A stretch of 51,556 nucleotides of DNA from Myxococcota bacterium (GTDB lineage Bacteria > Myxococcota_A > UBA796 > JAJRTE01): assembly GCA_024278455.1 (NCBI GenBank), contig JAJRTE010000233.1, forward strand, positions 1 to 51,556, in the 5' to 3' direction. Below, one piece after another: positions 15,261 through 24,368 of this stretch. Position 1 is the stretch's first letter, and the number at the start of each line of letters is the position of its first letter. The notes below the pieces were generated by a model. It was not told the DNA's origin, did not search any database, and saw nothing but the letters and a program-made list of their open reading frames with translations. The position numbers were made by a program, and so were the translations under genes.

Positions 15261-18200
15261 TCAGCATTCCTTCACGAGCCGGAAGGTTACGTGGGGATTC
15301 GGCGCGCGGGGAGGGCTGCCTGACCTTGCGGCGGCCCGGCAATACTCGGCGGACCGGTTCCAGCCTCCTCCCCGCACGGTCATCAGCAAGTTCTGATCGT
15401 CGAAGAAGCCGTTTGCCCATTCCGACATCCCCCCCGCCATGTCGCGAACGCCGTAGGGACTTTCGTCCAAGGGAAAGGTCCCGATGACCTCTGGCTGGGA
15501 TACGCCCGGCCGGCTTTCGGACATCTTGCAGAACGCGGGGTCGAAGTGGTTTCCCCAGGGGAAGAACCGCCCATCGACACCTCGAGCCGCTTTTTCCCAC
15601 TCGTTTTCGGTGGGAAGACGGACGGCGGCGCCGTCCTGGGTGCTCTTCCATCGCGCGAACGCCTGGGCGTCGTCCCAGCTCACGCAGGTCACGGCGAGGT
15701 CCTTGTGCCAATGCTGCCCGTCCCGGTCACGCCTGGGCACGAAGTATCGGCCGTCGTTGTCTCTCCACCAGCATGGCGTGGCCCAGCGGGTTCCGTCCTG
15801 CCGTCTCGGGACCCGGTGCTGCGCCTCCTCTCGAGAGAGCATGTTCAAGAATTCGCAGTATTCGCCGCAGGAGACGGGAAGGCGGCTGATGTAGAAGCTC
15901 GACACCTCGACCTCTGTCCGTTCGATGCTACCGGGTGCCTTGGGATCGCCACCGACGATGCACGGAGCGGCGGGCACGAACACCCATTCCGGCGATTCGG
16001 TTTCCTCCGGGACGGTCACGTGCCCTTCCCACGTCTGGCTACGGCGCACCCAGATGGGGTAGAGGATGTCCGGAATGCCGAGCCTGTGCAGCACGAGGAG
16101 GTAGGAGCCCATGGGCAAGCCGGCGTGTTCCAGGGGAGTCCGGCCGAGGTTGGACACGAATCGAGGAACGAGCCTGCGCTGGACCTCGACGAAGCGCAGG
16201 AGTTCGACCTCCATCCTCGCCGGCGTGCTGGAGAGGATCAGCTTGCCGTGCCCATCGAGCTGGGCGGTGAGAGAACCGGTGTCATATTGGCGTGCTTCAC
16301 GCTCGTAGTAGCGCGCCTCCTCGACCTGTCCTTCCTCCTCCATCTCGACCACGCGCGTCCAGTAGATTTCCGCCAGCCCGTTCCGCGCCTCGGTGGATTC
16401 ACGGTCGTACCCCAGCGCTTCGTGGAATGCCCGCACGGCGTCGGCGAAGGTGGTGGTTCGGCGCCGGGCAATCTCGGCCTCGTTGTCCTCGAGAGCCCAC
16501 AACATCTCCTTCTCTTGAACCGGCGCCCAACGGGGTGTCCGTTCTCGAGCCAGGCGCGCTGCCCGGCGTGCTTCCTGCAGCGCGCCCTGCAAAGCACGAT
16601 ACTCTTCGGAAAGCAGTCGTCCCCTTTCGGCGAGGCGATCCGCCTCCTCCTTGAGCCTGGTCCCCTCGAGGTAGCTTTCGACCTCGCGGGCCAATGACCG
16701 TGCATCCTGGAATCGGTCGGCCTTCTCTCCGGCCAGCGCTTTGAGACATATCGCGTCGAGTTCCGGGGGAACGAAAAGCCCGGGAACCGCTTCCGACGGT
16801 GGCGGGAACCGCCCCAGGGCAAGCTGGTACAGACGGGTCCTCAGCGACTCCCCGCCCCTGGTCGTCTCGATCGGAGAACGAAAGGTCAGCAGTTCGTAGA
16901 GAATGGCGCCAAGCGCATAGATATCGGTCCTCCGGTCGATGGCGTCGTGGTCTCCCAGCGCCTGTTCCGGGGCCATGTACCCCGGCGTGCCCTGGATGAC
17001 GCGCCGGTCCCGCTCCCGGATCGCATCGGGCAGCATCGGGGCGTCGGACGACGGGTCGAGAAACCGCGCAAGGCCCCAGTCGATGATCTGGATCGTGCCG
17101 TATTCGCCCACCATGATGTTGCCCGGCTTGAGATCCCGGTGGATCACCCCGTGGTCGTGCGCGAATGCCATTCCCAGGCACATCTGCACGAAGAGCGTCA
17201 GTCGCCGGTTCAGACTGTACTCGGCCAGCAACGCCTCGTCGCCTCGAGCCATGCGTGCCACGATGTCGCTCAGGCTGACCCCGCGCACCCGCTTCATGGA
17301 GAAGAACACCCGTCCGTCTCGAGTCCGCCCCAGGTCGTGAACCGGGACGATGCGCGGGTCCTCGAGGCGGGCCGTGAGCCGGGCCTCGTAGGTCAACGCC
17401 GCCTCGGTCCGCTGGAGCCACGTTTCGGCCTCCTCAGGCGTCGCAAAAGAGAGGTCGGTCCGGGCCATCTTCAAGGCGACCGGCCGATCGAGTTGCTGGT
17501 CGTGGACCTCGGTGACGACTCCGGCGCCACCGCGTCCGAGCGGCGCCTGCACGCGGTAGCGGTCCTCGAGTCCGTGAGCCACCGCTATGGTCTCTCCGGG
17601 AGCAGGGGGGGGCACCGCTCGCCGGGAGTCCCGGCCTCGAGGTCCGTCCAGTCTCCGGGATGGTTGGGAATCGCTCCAGGCGCCGGTGCTTTCCTGCGAC
17701 CAGGGGGTAACATCGGTCCTCACGCTCCCCGGCGGCGTACCGTCCGAGTCCGGGACAGCAACAGGTCCCTCCACCACGCCGGCTTCCCCAGCCACGCTAT
17801 CGGTCTGGCCGTCCAGGTTCACGGCGTCGCGGTTCTCCCCGGCGTTCCGCCCGGCCAGCAGCCCTGCTCCCCCGGCATCGCCGTCCTCTCGAGGCGCCGG
17901 GGATGTTGCCGTACCAACTTCCCGCTCGAAGGTGTCTTCGGCCGTGTCGCCGCCGGTGTCGGGTTCACCGTCCCTGTAGAATCCCATCTCCTCCAGGTCC
18001 CACTCTGCCGAGAGGGCTTCGACCATGGCGATATCTTCGTCCGGAGCCTGGGTCGTGGGCCGGGGCACGGGGGCATATTCGAACAGCGTGTCCCCCGGTG
18101 ACAGGTGTTCGGCCGTGCCGCCGCCACCATCGCCGGTGGAAGCCCGGGCCGGGGTGTCTACCGGGGGCTGATCCCCCGTGTCGGCCCCTGGGCGCCCGTC

Positions 18201-18956
18201 TTCGTCCAGGCAAAACGTGCCGCGAAGCGACGACACAGGTGTGGCCTCGTCGCCCGAATCGGTCGCGGGTTGCATGGCCGGTTGCCGGGTGAAGGCGGAA
18301 TCCGCCGCTTCCGAGTCCTCCCCCCAACCTCCGGCCTCGGACAGCACCTCCTGCACGAGCGATGCATCCAGGCGCCCGGTCTTCTCGTCGAAGCCCAGAC
18401 CCTGCTCCTCGAGGAGCGACTTTTGCCCGCGTGGCACCAGCGGCGACGCACGCGCTCCTACCCCGGCGGCCCGGTCGCTCTCACCCCTTGTCTCTTCATC
18501 CCATGACTCCAGGACGGCAGGGGGGGCACTTTCGTGGCGAACTTGCGTTGTTTCGAGACTGCTGAACGCACCCTCGACCGGATCCTCGCCCCCGGGGGGA
18601 TCCTGTGCTGTCTCGAGGGTGTCATCGGCGGGCCGATTGGGGTCGAACGGCGGACACACAGGGGCACTGGAAGCGGGGACGGCTTCCCCGGGCGGGCTCG
18701 CCACCGCTTCCCCGTCCGGCGTCTCGATGCCGGCAGAAGGAGGGGGGGCGGGCAGAGACGTGACGTGGTTGGCCGCTGGTTCGCCATCCAGCATGGCCCC
18801 GGGGCCGTCATCCTCAGCGCGTTCTCCGGGAGGAGAGGGCGGTGGTGCGCCTCGGACCTGCTCCGTGCCCTCGCCAGGGTGCGATACGTCCGGCGCCGGC
18901 TTCTCCGGGACCGGTTTCCGCAGGCGCAAGGGCCAACCGAATGGGGGTGTGCACAT
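15261..18956 (-). CDS. Ser/Thr protein kinase fused to a formylglycine-generating-enzyme-like domain
   Basis: The roughly 1231-residue protein has a disordered acidic Pro/Glu/Gly-rich head (1-460), a Hanks-type kinase (about 465-745), a helical linker (about 745-985) and a C-terminal FGE/SUMF1-like domain (about 985-1231). Kinase motifs: glycine loop LGRGGAGVV, VALK lysine, HRDLKPGN, DWG in place of DFG, and GTPGYMAPEQ, so it should be active. The FGE-like part has WVFVPAAPCIVGGD, ISRLPVSCGEYCEFLN, RLPTENEWEKAARG, FFPWGN and VRGGGWNRS. Most such fusions probably use the domain for binding rather than formylglycine synthesis; that is inference. No transmembrane helix is visible. ATG 18956 is preferred over upstream Met codons, but its ribosome-binding site is weak, so the start is uncertain. 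Confidence 0.88.
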   Translation of the reverse strand: MCTPPFGWPLRLRKPVPEKPAPDVSHPGEGTEQVRGAPPPSPPGERAEDDGPGAMLDGEPAANHVTSLPAPPPSAGIETPDGEAVASPPGEAVPASSAPVCPPFDPNRPADDTLETAQDPPGGEDPVEGAFSSLETTQVRHESAPPAVLESWDEETRGESDRAAGVGARASPLVPRGQKSLLEEQGLGFDEKTGRLDASLVQEVLSEAGGWGEDSEAADSAFTRQPAMQPATDSGDEATPVSSLRGTFCLDEDGRPGADTGDQPPVDTPARASTGDGGGGTAEHLSPGDTLFEYAPVPRPTTQAPDEDIAMVEALSAEWDLEEMGFYRDGEPDTGGDTAEDTFEREVGTATSPAPREDGDAGGAGLLAGRNAGENRDAVNLDGQTDSVAGEAGVVEGPVAVPDSDGTPPGSVRTDVTPWSQESTGAWSDSQPSRRLDGPRGRDSRRAVPPPAPGETIAVAHGLEDRYRVQAPLGRGGAGVVTEVHDQQLDRPVALKMARTDLSFATPEEAETWLQRTEAALTYEARLTARLEDPRIVPVHDLGRTRDGRVFFSMKRVRGVSLSDIVARMARGDEALLAEYSLNRRLTLFVQMCLGMAFAHDHGVIHRDLKPGNIMVGEYGTIQIIDWGLARFLDPSSDAPMLPDAIRERDRRVIQGTPGYMAPEQALGDHDAIDRRTDIYALGAILYELLTFRSPIETTRGGESLRTRLYQLALGRFPPPSEAVPGLFVPPELDAICLKALAGEKADRFQDARSLAREVESYLEGTRLKEEADRLAERGRLLSEEYRALQGALQEARRAARLARERTPRWAPVQEKEMLWALEDNEAEIARRRTTTFADAVRAFHEALGYDRESTEARNGLAEIYWTRVVEMEEEGQVEEARYYEREARQYDTGSLTAQLDGHGKLILSSTPARMEVELLRFVEVQRRLVPRFVSNLGRTPLEHAGLPMGSYLLVLHRLGIPDILYPIWVRRSQTWEGHVTVPEETESPEWVFVPAAPCIVGGDPKAPGSIERTEVEVSSFYISRLPVSCGEYCEFLNMLSREEAQHRVPRRQDGTRWATPCWWRDNDGRYFVPRRDRDGQHWHKDLAVTCVSWDDAQAFARWKSTQDGAAVRLPTENEWEKAARGVDGRFFPWGNHFDPAFCKMSESRPGVSQPEVIGTFPLDESPYGVRDMAGGMSEWANGFFDDQNLLMTVRGGGWNRSAEYCRAAARSGSPPRAPNPHVTFRLVKEC

Positions 18957-19126
18957 CGAATCACCAGGGCAGATTGCGAGCCTGATCTGGAACGTAGCAC
19001 GGCGCCGCTCACAATCCAAGCACTGCGCGGCAGACGGTCGCATCAGCTTCCTGGCCCTGTGCCGGTCCGGGAGACAGCGAACCACCGGGGCACGGGCCAC
19101 GCCTGCACGCCTCAAGCCATCCCGCT

Positions 19127-20479
19127 TCAGTCGGCCAGCGCGTCCACGATGGCGTCAAGGTTGAGGTACACGTTGAGCCCGTTCGCGTCGAGGTCGAGGC
19201 GAAACGAGGAAGACGACATTTCTGCCTGCTTGCCCATGGGAAGGGTGAGTTGCCGATAGTTGACGGCCAGTTCGGAGAACGCGGTCATGTCCTCGGTGAA
19301 TCGGCTCTGGAGCCAGGAACTGGCCACGGCGAGCACCTGGCCGACGCCGTCTGCATCCGTCACTTCGACCTGGGCGGGGCTCAACCGGATTTGGCCGTCG
19401 CCGATGGATAGGCCAAGGGCGATCCCAAGGTCCGCCCAACCGCAGTATTCCCCCCCGGTCTGCCACAGCCGGAAACTCGCGCCCAGCAGGCCGTCATCGG
19501 TGGTCTCCATCCGGTTCATCGTGACCGAGAGCGGGCCGGACGCATCCTCCTGTCCGGTCGAGGTGTAGCTTCTCGGGATGTACCCTTCGTGCAGCATCCT
19601 GGCGATGATCTGCTGGATCAGCTCGGGATGGAACTGCATGCCGATGTCCGCACCCTCGGGGAGGACCGGGTCGATGGTGATCGCTCCTCCCAGGGGGCGG
19701 ACCAGGTTGGTCTGGATACCGATGACCACCGTACCCTTGTCCGGGTAGATGTGCGGCCCCCGCCCGAGCAGGCGGATCGCCCCGTCCCCCAGCTTCCAGG
19801 CCTCGAGGTCGAAAAGCTCGACGTCGCCGTAGTACTCCTGGATGACGATGGTGGCCAGGTCCGCCACGTAGCCTTCGATCATGTCCAGGTAGGCGTCGTC
19901 GATCCCGGTGAGGGATATGTCCACGGCCAGGACTTCGGACTCGTCGAGACGTGCAAAGACTGTTGAGGATTCCATGCCGTTGTCCACGATCTTGAGAGGG
20001 AACTGGTACCGCCCGCTGCCGCTGCCGCCGTACTCGATGCCGAACATCTCCACCCAGACCGAGAAGCCCATCTCGAGGAGGATGCAATCCTCGCAGCCCC
20101 GCTCCCCCCCGATTTGCAGCAGGGGGAGTTCGGGGTCCAGGCCGACCGTGACCGGGATACCCAGGATGTCGTAGGTGGCTGTCAGGGCAGGCAGGTCGCC
20201 TTCCGATACTTCCGCGAACAGGCGGTTGAGTGCATCCTGGCTGATGACGATGGACATGGGATACTGCGCGGTCTCCGCGGGCACGGTGTCAGCGAGTTCT
20301 CCTTCTGTCGCAAGGCGATCGGTGTAGTCTGCGTCGAACTTGTCGCAGTCGGTGTAGGCCTCGAGGCCTGCCTTGATCGCGTCGCAACCCACGAGGGGCA
20401 AGGCCGCGATACCAGGCAAAGCGAAGAAGACAAGGGTCGCTGTCCGCGCCCCATGCCTGCGAGTGGCTGAGTTCGTCAT
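19127..20479 (-). CDS. Lipoprotein of unknown function
   Basis: The 450-residue protein has a lipoprotein signal peptide ending LPLVGC, with Cys at residue 32 as lipidation site. The mature part starts with a Cys/Asp-rich segment (AYTDCDKFDADYTDRL), has another close Cys pair (GCEDC), and is then beta-rich with long amphipathic stretches such as YQFPLKIVDNG and LDMIEGYVADLATIVIQEYY. A two-lobed lipid-binding (BPI/TULIP-like) fold is conceivable from this pattern but not shown. The ATG has GGAGGAA 8 nt upstream. It lies downstream of nothing obvious and upstream of the kinase/FGE gene on the same strand (170-bp gap), so a shared transcript is possible. Confidence 0.7.
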   Translation of the reverse strand: MTNSATRRHGARTATLVFFALPGIAALPLVGCDAIKAGLEAYTDCDKFDADYTDRLATEGELADTVPAETAQYPMSIVISQDALNRLFAEVSEGDLPALTATYDILGIPVTVGLDPELPLLQIGGERGCEDCILLEMGFSVWVEMFGIEYGGSGSGRYQFPLKIVDNGMESSTVFARLDESEVLAVDISLTGIDDAYLDMIEGYVADLATIVIQEYYGDVELFDLEAWKLGDGAIRLLGRGPHIYPDKGTVVIGIQTNLVRPLGGAITIDPVLPEGADIGMQFHPELIQQIIARMLHEGYIPRSYTSTGQEDASGPLSVTMNRMETTDDGLLGASFRLWQTGGEYCGWADLGIALGLSIGDGQIRLSPAQVEVTDADGVGQVLAVASSWLQSRFTEDMTAFSELAVNYRQLTLPMGKQAEMSSSSFRLDLDANGLNVYLNLDAIVDALAD

Positions 20480-21067
20480 GTCGGTGTTCCTCCGGCGGGT
20501 GGTCGTGTCTCGCTCGCTCTCGCGATGGTTCTCTGCGATCCTCGTGGTTGAGAGTAACGCGGTGGGGTGCCGTTGACAAGATGAAGGCGACAAGCATTCA
20601 TTCGCCCTGCCCCTTGTCGGAGCACGAATCCGGTCCCCTTGCAACGATTCGGCTCCTGGACAACGCGGATGACTCAATGACCCGAATCGAGAAGCCGGAT
20701 CCTGTTGCCCGACGTGTGTACGCGGTTCGACGTGTCATACGAAGAGGCTTTTTCCGCATGGCGCCACTCGGGGATCACCCTCGAGCCGCTCAACCCCGCG
20801 CTCCAGCCGATCGTCCGCGCCGGCGCGGACGAGGCGGACGTGCGGGTCCTGGCCTGGTTCGTGGATGTGCTCGGGCCGGACCGGGCGGACGGGCGAGCCC
20901 AGCAGGATTGACACACGATTCCAGGCGGCGTTGAGCCGCGCGGGGTCGCAAGCGTTCCTTGCCTGTTGACAAGCACGGCCGGAGCCCCTATCGTTGGAAC
21001 ATCCATGCACGAGATGACTGCGGGCCTGCTCGAGCCTCTTGGCCCGCGCCACGAAAGGGAGGCAGGC
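20480..21067. other. 588-bp region with one weak small frame
   Basis: Between the lipoprotein start and the PPC-domain gene the sequence holds the lipoprotein upstream region, a possible small gene (20705-20911, listed separately) and the PPC gene's ribosome-binding site. No terminator, repeat or RNA gene stands out. Confidence 0.4.
20705..20911 (+). CDS. Possible small protein, 68 residues
   Basis: I do not recognise it. The frame PDVCTRFDVSYEEAFSAW through VLAWFVDVLGPDRADG has the high G/C third-position use seen in neighbouring genes and a plausible helical, acidic composition, which argues for coding. Against it, the only starts are TTG at 20705 or GTG at 20714, and no clear ribosome-binding site is present. 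It could be the remnant of a longer gene. Confidence 0.35.
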   Translation: MPDVCTRFDVSYEEAFSAWRHSGITLEPLNPALQPIVRAGADEADVRVLAWFVDVLGPDRADGRAQQD

Positions 21068-21487
21068 ATGCGTTTCATCAAGACCGCCACGGGATTCGTG
21101 GTCCGCCTGGACCGCGGGGAGGAAGTGCTCGACGGGCTATCGTCCTTTATCGAGCAGGCAGGGCTGGTCGGGGGGTCGATTACCGGCATCGGCGCGGTGC
21201 AAGACACTGTGCTCGGCTACCTCGACCCGGAAACGAAGTCCTATCACAAGCAGACCTTTTCCGGCGACATGGAGTTGGTAAACCTCACCGGAAACATCAC
21301 GTGGGTGGACGGCAAACCGTTCGTCCATGCCCACGTGACCATTTCGGGGAGCGACTTCGTGGCGCGATCCGGCCACCTGTTCCAGGCTCGAATCGCCGTG
21401 ACCGGCGAGTTCTACGTCCACCCGTCCGAAGTCCGCCTGGCCCGTGTCGCGGATCCTGTCACGGGCGCCAATCTCATCAGCGATTGA
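21068..21487 (+). CDS. PPC/DUF296 domain protein
   Basis: The 139-residue protein is a single PPC (plant and prokaryote conserved, DUF296) domain. Diagnostic parts are FVVRLDRGEEVLDGL at the start, SITGIGAVQDTVLGYLD, FVHAHVTISGSDF and the GHLFQARIAVTGEFYVH stretch. In plants the domain is fused to AT-hooks and makes trimers; stand-alone bacterial members are trimeric and mostly of unknown function, sometimes called DNA-binding without strong proof. GGGAGG lies 5 nt before the ATG. It converges with the pilin operon, 120 bp away. Confidence 0.85.
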   Translation: MRFIKTATGFVVRLDRGEEVLDGLSSFIEQAGLVGGSITGIGAVQDTVLGYLDPETKSYHKQTFSGDMELVNLTGNITWVDGKPFVHAHVTISGSDFVARSGHLFQARIAVTGEFYVHPSEVRLARVADPVTGANLISD

Positions 21488-21543
21488 GGAGAGTGGGTTC
21501 GGCCCCGGCTCGAGTCCGGAGAGAAGGTGACCCCGGCCTGCGC

Positions 21544-21576
21544 CGCGATCGAGCGGGTTCGTCGCGATCGAGCGGG
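21544..21576. repeat. 14-bp direct repeat, two copies
   Basis: CGCGATCGAGCGGG occurs at 21544-21557 and again at 21563-21576, a 19-bp period, in the gap between the converging PPC and PilX-like genes. No function is evident. Confidence 0.7.
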
Positions 21577-21607
21577 CGGCCGCTACCGGGCGTCGGAAAT
21601 CGAAGGG

Positions 21608-22825
21608 TCAACGGTACTCGCGCCAGGACGACATGAGTGCCGGGAGGTTGAACGGGCCGACGCGGATGGCGTCGGCGGCCCAGACGATCGAGCCGTTGCC
21701 CCGCATGTACAGGTATGCAGGGCTGTCTGCCTGTCCGGCGGTGATGACCGAGCCGAATATATTTGCGGTGCCGCGCTGGTCGATGACGCCCCCCGGACCC
21801 ACGATGATGAGCCCGGTCCAGGTGAACGTGCCGGTGATGACGAGGGTGCCCTCCACGAACAGCACGCCTGCTCCTTGTGATGTCCCGCAGAGCCGCAACT
21901 CGGTGCCCGGGGCCACGTCGATGAGCTTTGGGTCGAGCACCGAGCCATAGGACGCCTTGCCCTTGACCGGCCAGTAGGTGAGCGTTTCGACGCCCACGAT
22001 GCGGTCGAGATTCTTCAGGATCAAGCGAACTCGAGCACACACCCCGGTGGGGCCGCGCAACTCGCAGACCCCCGAAGCGACCGGCGGGTCACCCTCCAGC
22101 GTGCGCGGGAAGTTGGCGTAGGCCTCCTGCCCTGGTACCTCGAACGCGACTCCCGCAACGTCAGGATCCTCGTACTTCCGAACCTCGTTGCAGTGGGAGC
22201 CAGAACAAGGACTCGGCGGCAGGTAGTGGTTCCAGCCCTTGATGCGCATGTTGCCGTTGTTGGCACCCAGCACGTCGTAGGCGCAGATGTTGACCGCTGC
22301 GACCGGTGGAATCGTGAACTGCGGTCGCCAGTAGAGCGTTTCGATGCTCCGCATTTCGGTCGAGTTGAGAAGCTGACCGTGCCCCTTGATCACAAGCATG
22401 TCATTCGCATCCACCTGGGGATCCTGGTCGAAGGCGTCGTTCTGGATATCCGCCCAGATCATCCCTCGTCCGACCACCGTGGGCGGGACGAGGTTGGGCG
22501 CGGGAAGCGAAAGACTCGACCAGTCCGGCACGCCGTCCAGGTAGGCCATCGCGTACTCGATGGACGATTCCGCCAACATCAACGTTTCGGTTTCCTGCTT
22601 GTAGGAAATGCTGTTGATCAAGGTGCGATCCGTCGTGCCCAGGGCCAGCGTGGCCCCCGTGGCCAATGTCACGAGGAGCATGACGGCGGTGGATGTCGTG
22701 CTCGCCCCCCGGCACCGACAGCGTATCGAAGCTTTCGATCGCCATGGTCCGCATCGCCTGCCTTCCGGGAACGCCTTTTCGACCGCGAACCCACTACCTG
22801 TTCCTGATACGAATGACAGCATCAT
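21608..22825 (-). CDS. PilX-like minor pilin / type IV pilus accessory protein
   Basis: The roughly 405-residue protein has a prepilin-like N-terminal helix, RGASTTSTAVMLLVTLATGA, followed by SYKQETETLMLAESSIEYAM, as in PilX proteins that lack the Glu at position 5. The remainder is an extended globular region with Cys-containing loops (PPSPCSGSHCNEV, VCELRGPTGVC) and a C-terminal beta-rich part resembling a right-handed beta helix (VLFVEGTLVITGTFTWTGLI). It is the last gene of the minus-strand minor-pilin operon and overlaps the PilW-like gene by 32 nt. ATG 22825 has ACGAGG about 4 nt upstream; a start further in cannot be excluded. Confidence 0.7.
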   Translation of the reverse strand: MMLSFVSGTGSGFAVEKAFPEGRRCGPWRSKASIRCRCRGASTTSTAVMLLVTLATGATLALGTTDRTLINSISYKQETETLMLAESSIEYAMAYLDGVPDWSSLSLPAPNLVPPTVVGRGMIWADIQNDAFDQDPQVDANDMLVIKGHGQLLNSTEMRSIETLYWRPQFTIPPVAAVNICAYDVLGANNGNMRIKGWNHYLPPSPCSGSHCNEVRKYEDPDVAGVAFEVPGQEAYANFPRTLEGDPPVASGVCELRGPTGVCARVRLILKNLDRIVGVETLTYWPVKGKASYGSVLDPKLIDVAPGTELRLCGTSQGAGVLFVEGTLVITGTFTWTGLIIVGPGGVIDQRGTANIFGSVITAGQADSPAYLYMRGNGSIVWAADAIRVGPFNLPALMSSWREYR

Positions 22826-23627
22826 ACGACCTCGTAAAACTGTGAGACTGGAAACACTCTTTCGGGCCGGACGCCGATGTCAGCTCGATGTGGACGCTGG
22901 CCACCTGGTCCTGGTCGGTCGTCACCTGGTCCGCAGTGTCCAGGTAGGTCATCTTGAACGAGCAGATACCGTCGAGGAACGGTGTCATGTCATACGCCGC
23001 TTGGTTCTGCGTGTGTTCTCCAAGTTCTGTCCCCGATACGTCGGGAGGGACACGCCAGGTATGCCTCCACAGTCTGGCGAGCGACGGATCGTAGTGGATG
23101 TATACCGTCTCCAGCGTATCCTCGGCGTCTCCATCCGGGTCACCTGTCGATAGCCCTCTCTTGTCCGCGCGCACCAGCAGCGCATTAGTGATGTCACCGT
23201 CCTGGTCCGGGTCGATATCCACCGGCACGTCGGTGGGGGGATCCTTGTCGAAGAGATACGGATTGGCTGTGGCGTTGGCTCCAGCGAGCCGAAAGTCTCG
23301 AGCGAGCTGGGTGAGGGCCAGGTTGACGTTGTCCTGGTACTGCCCAACGATCACTTGTTGCTGAATGGTGTGACTCAAATCCAGCGCGACAACGAAAAAG
23401 CCTGTCGAGAGAATCGCGCTCACCCCCATGGCCACCGACAGCTCCGCCAGGGTGTGACCGCTCTGATTGACGGAAACCAGCGCGCGACAGGCGCGTGACA
23501 GTGGCCTGAACGGCGTGTCGCGCGTACTACCGTAGCGTGGTGAACCCGCCGCCCGTGCGAAAGTGAGCGCCAGGCTGTGCGCTTGCGACACGACAGGAGA
23601 AACCAGGCGTTGTTCAAGGCGCGTCAT
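22794..23627 (-). CDS. PilW-like minor pilin
   Basis: The 277-residue protein carries a type III prepilin signal late in the sequence: NQSG then HTLAELSVAMGVSAILSTG, with cleavage after Gly and the conserved Glu at position +5. The leader before it is unusually long (about 57 residues). The pilin body has the expected helix QQQVIVGQYQDNVNLALTQL, followed by a domain with acidic DPDQDGD and GDPDGDAED loops that could bind calcium. AGGAGGG precedes the ATG by about 7 nt. Minor pilins of this type prime pilus assembly with PilV and PilX. Confidence 0.8.
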   Translation of the reverse strand: MTRLEQRLVSPVVSQAHSLALTFARAAGSPRYGSTRDTPFRPLSRACRALVSVNQSGHTLAELSVAMGVSAILSTGFFVVALDLSHTIQQQVIVGQYQDNVNLALTQLARDFRLAGANATANPYLFDKDPPTDVPVDIDPDQDGDITNALLVRADKRGLSTGDPDGDAEDTLETVYIHYDPSLARLWRHTWRVPPDVSGTELGEHTQNQAAYDMTPFLDGICSFKMTYLDTADQVTTDQDQVASVHIELTSASGPKECFQSHSFTRSYDAVIRIRNR

Positions 23628-23690
23628 GCTTCACCCTCCTGTCAACCGGCGGTCAGCGTTCGGCTACGGGGCCGCCGTGTCGTCACGGAG

Positions 23691-24368
23691 CTACTTCTTC
23701 CCATTCCCATTCCCATTTCCATTCCCATTCCCATTTCCATTCCCATTTCCGTTTCCATTGCCCGGGGCGGGATTCGGTGTGGGAGTGGGGCCGGGGCCAC
23801 CAGAAGGCGGTGGTGTGGGTGTGCCGGCTGCAATCGGCGCGTCGCACTCGCCGTAGCTCAGCATTTCCGGCGTGTATCCGGTCCATGGCATGATGAAGCC
23901 CCAGGGTTTTGACCGGGGAGCACGCACGGCGCTGACGAAAGTGATTTCGTGAGGCTTGTCTTCGCCGGTCCACCGCACCGTGATTTCGACGGTTTTCAGG
24001 TTTTTCGATGGCACGTCGTCGGTGTAGTCCCATGTGACGAAGTATCGGCCGGACGCGGACGGGCGTCCGGCTGCGTCCAGGGGACCCAGTTGGCCGCTGG
24101 GCATGCCGGTAACCAGGTATTCCTCTGGATCACGGCGGCGAAGGTCCTCGAATATGTTACGCGCCAGCGTGGTCGCTGCCGTCATTTGGGCTCCCTGCGC
24201 GTTGAGTCGGACCTGCTGGTTGATCCCGGCCATGACGGCGGCAGACCCGGCGGCAAACACCAGCATCGCCATCATGTTGTCCACCATGGAGACACCTCGA
24301 GCAGCACGGCGCGCTCGCCCCATTCTGGATCGCGAGGTGTGGTGTGTGTCGCACCCGGCATGGTTCAT
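23691..24368 (-). CDS. PilV-like minor pilin with C-terminal Gly-Asn repeat
   Basis: The 225-residue protein has a prepilin site RARRAARG, then VSMVDNMMAMLVFAAGSAAV, with Asp instead of Glu at +5, like other PilV proteins with imperfect motifs. The globular part (residues about 60-185) contains a Thr/Pro-rich linker (GTPTPPPSGGPGPTPTP). The last 23 residues are ten Gly-Asn pairs plus GKK. The start codon overlaps the upstream gene's stop (ATGA, 24365-24368), and AGGAG lies 9 nt upstream, so coupling is likely. It precedes the PilW-like gene by 63 bp. Confidence 0.8.
   Translation of the reverse strand: MNHAGCDTHHTSRSRMGRARRAARGVSMVDNMMAMLVFAAGSAAVMAGINQQVRLNAQGAQMTAATTLARNIFEDLRRRDPEEYLVTGMPSGQLGPLDAAGRPSASGRYFVTWDYTDDVPSKNLKTVEITVRWTGEDKPHEITFVSAVRAPRSKPWGFIMPWTGYTPEMLSYGECDAPIAAGTPTPPPSGGPGPTPTPNPAPGNGNGNGNGNGNGNGNGNGNGKK
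23700..23762. repeat. Hexanucleotide tandem repeat coding for (Gly-Asn)10
   Basis: About ten 6-bp units, a mix of CATTCC and CATTTC types on the plus strand, encode the Gly-Asn tail of the PilV-like protein. Because the unit is 6 bp, copy-number slippage changes tail length without shifting the frame. Confidence 0.9.
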
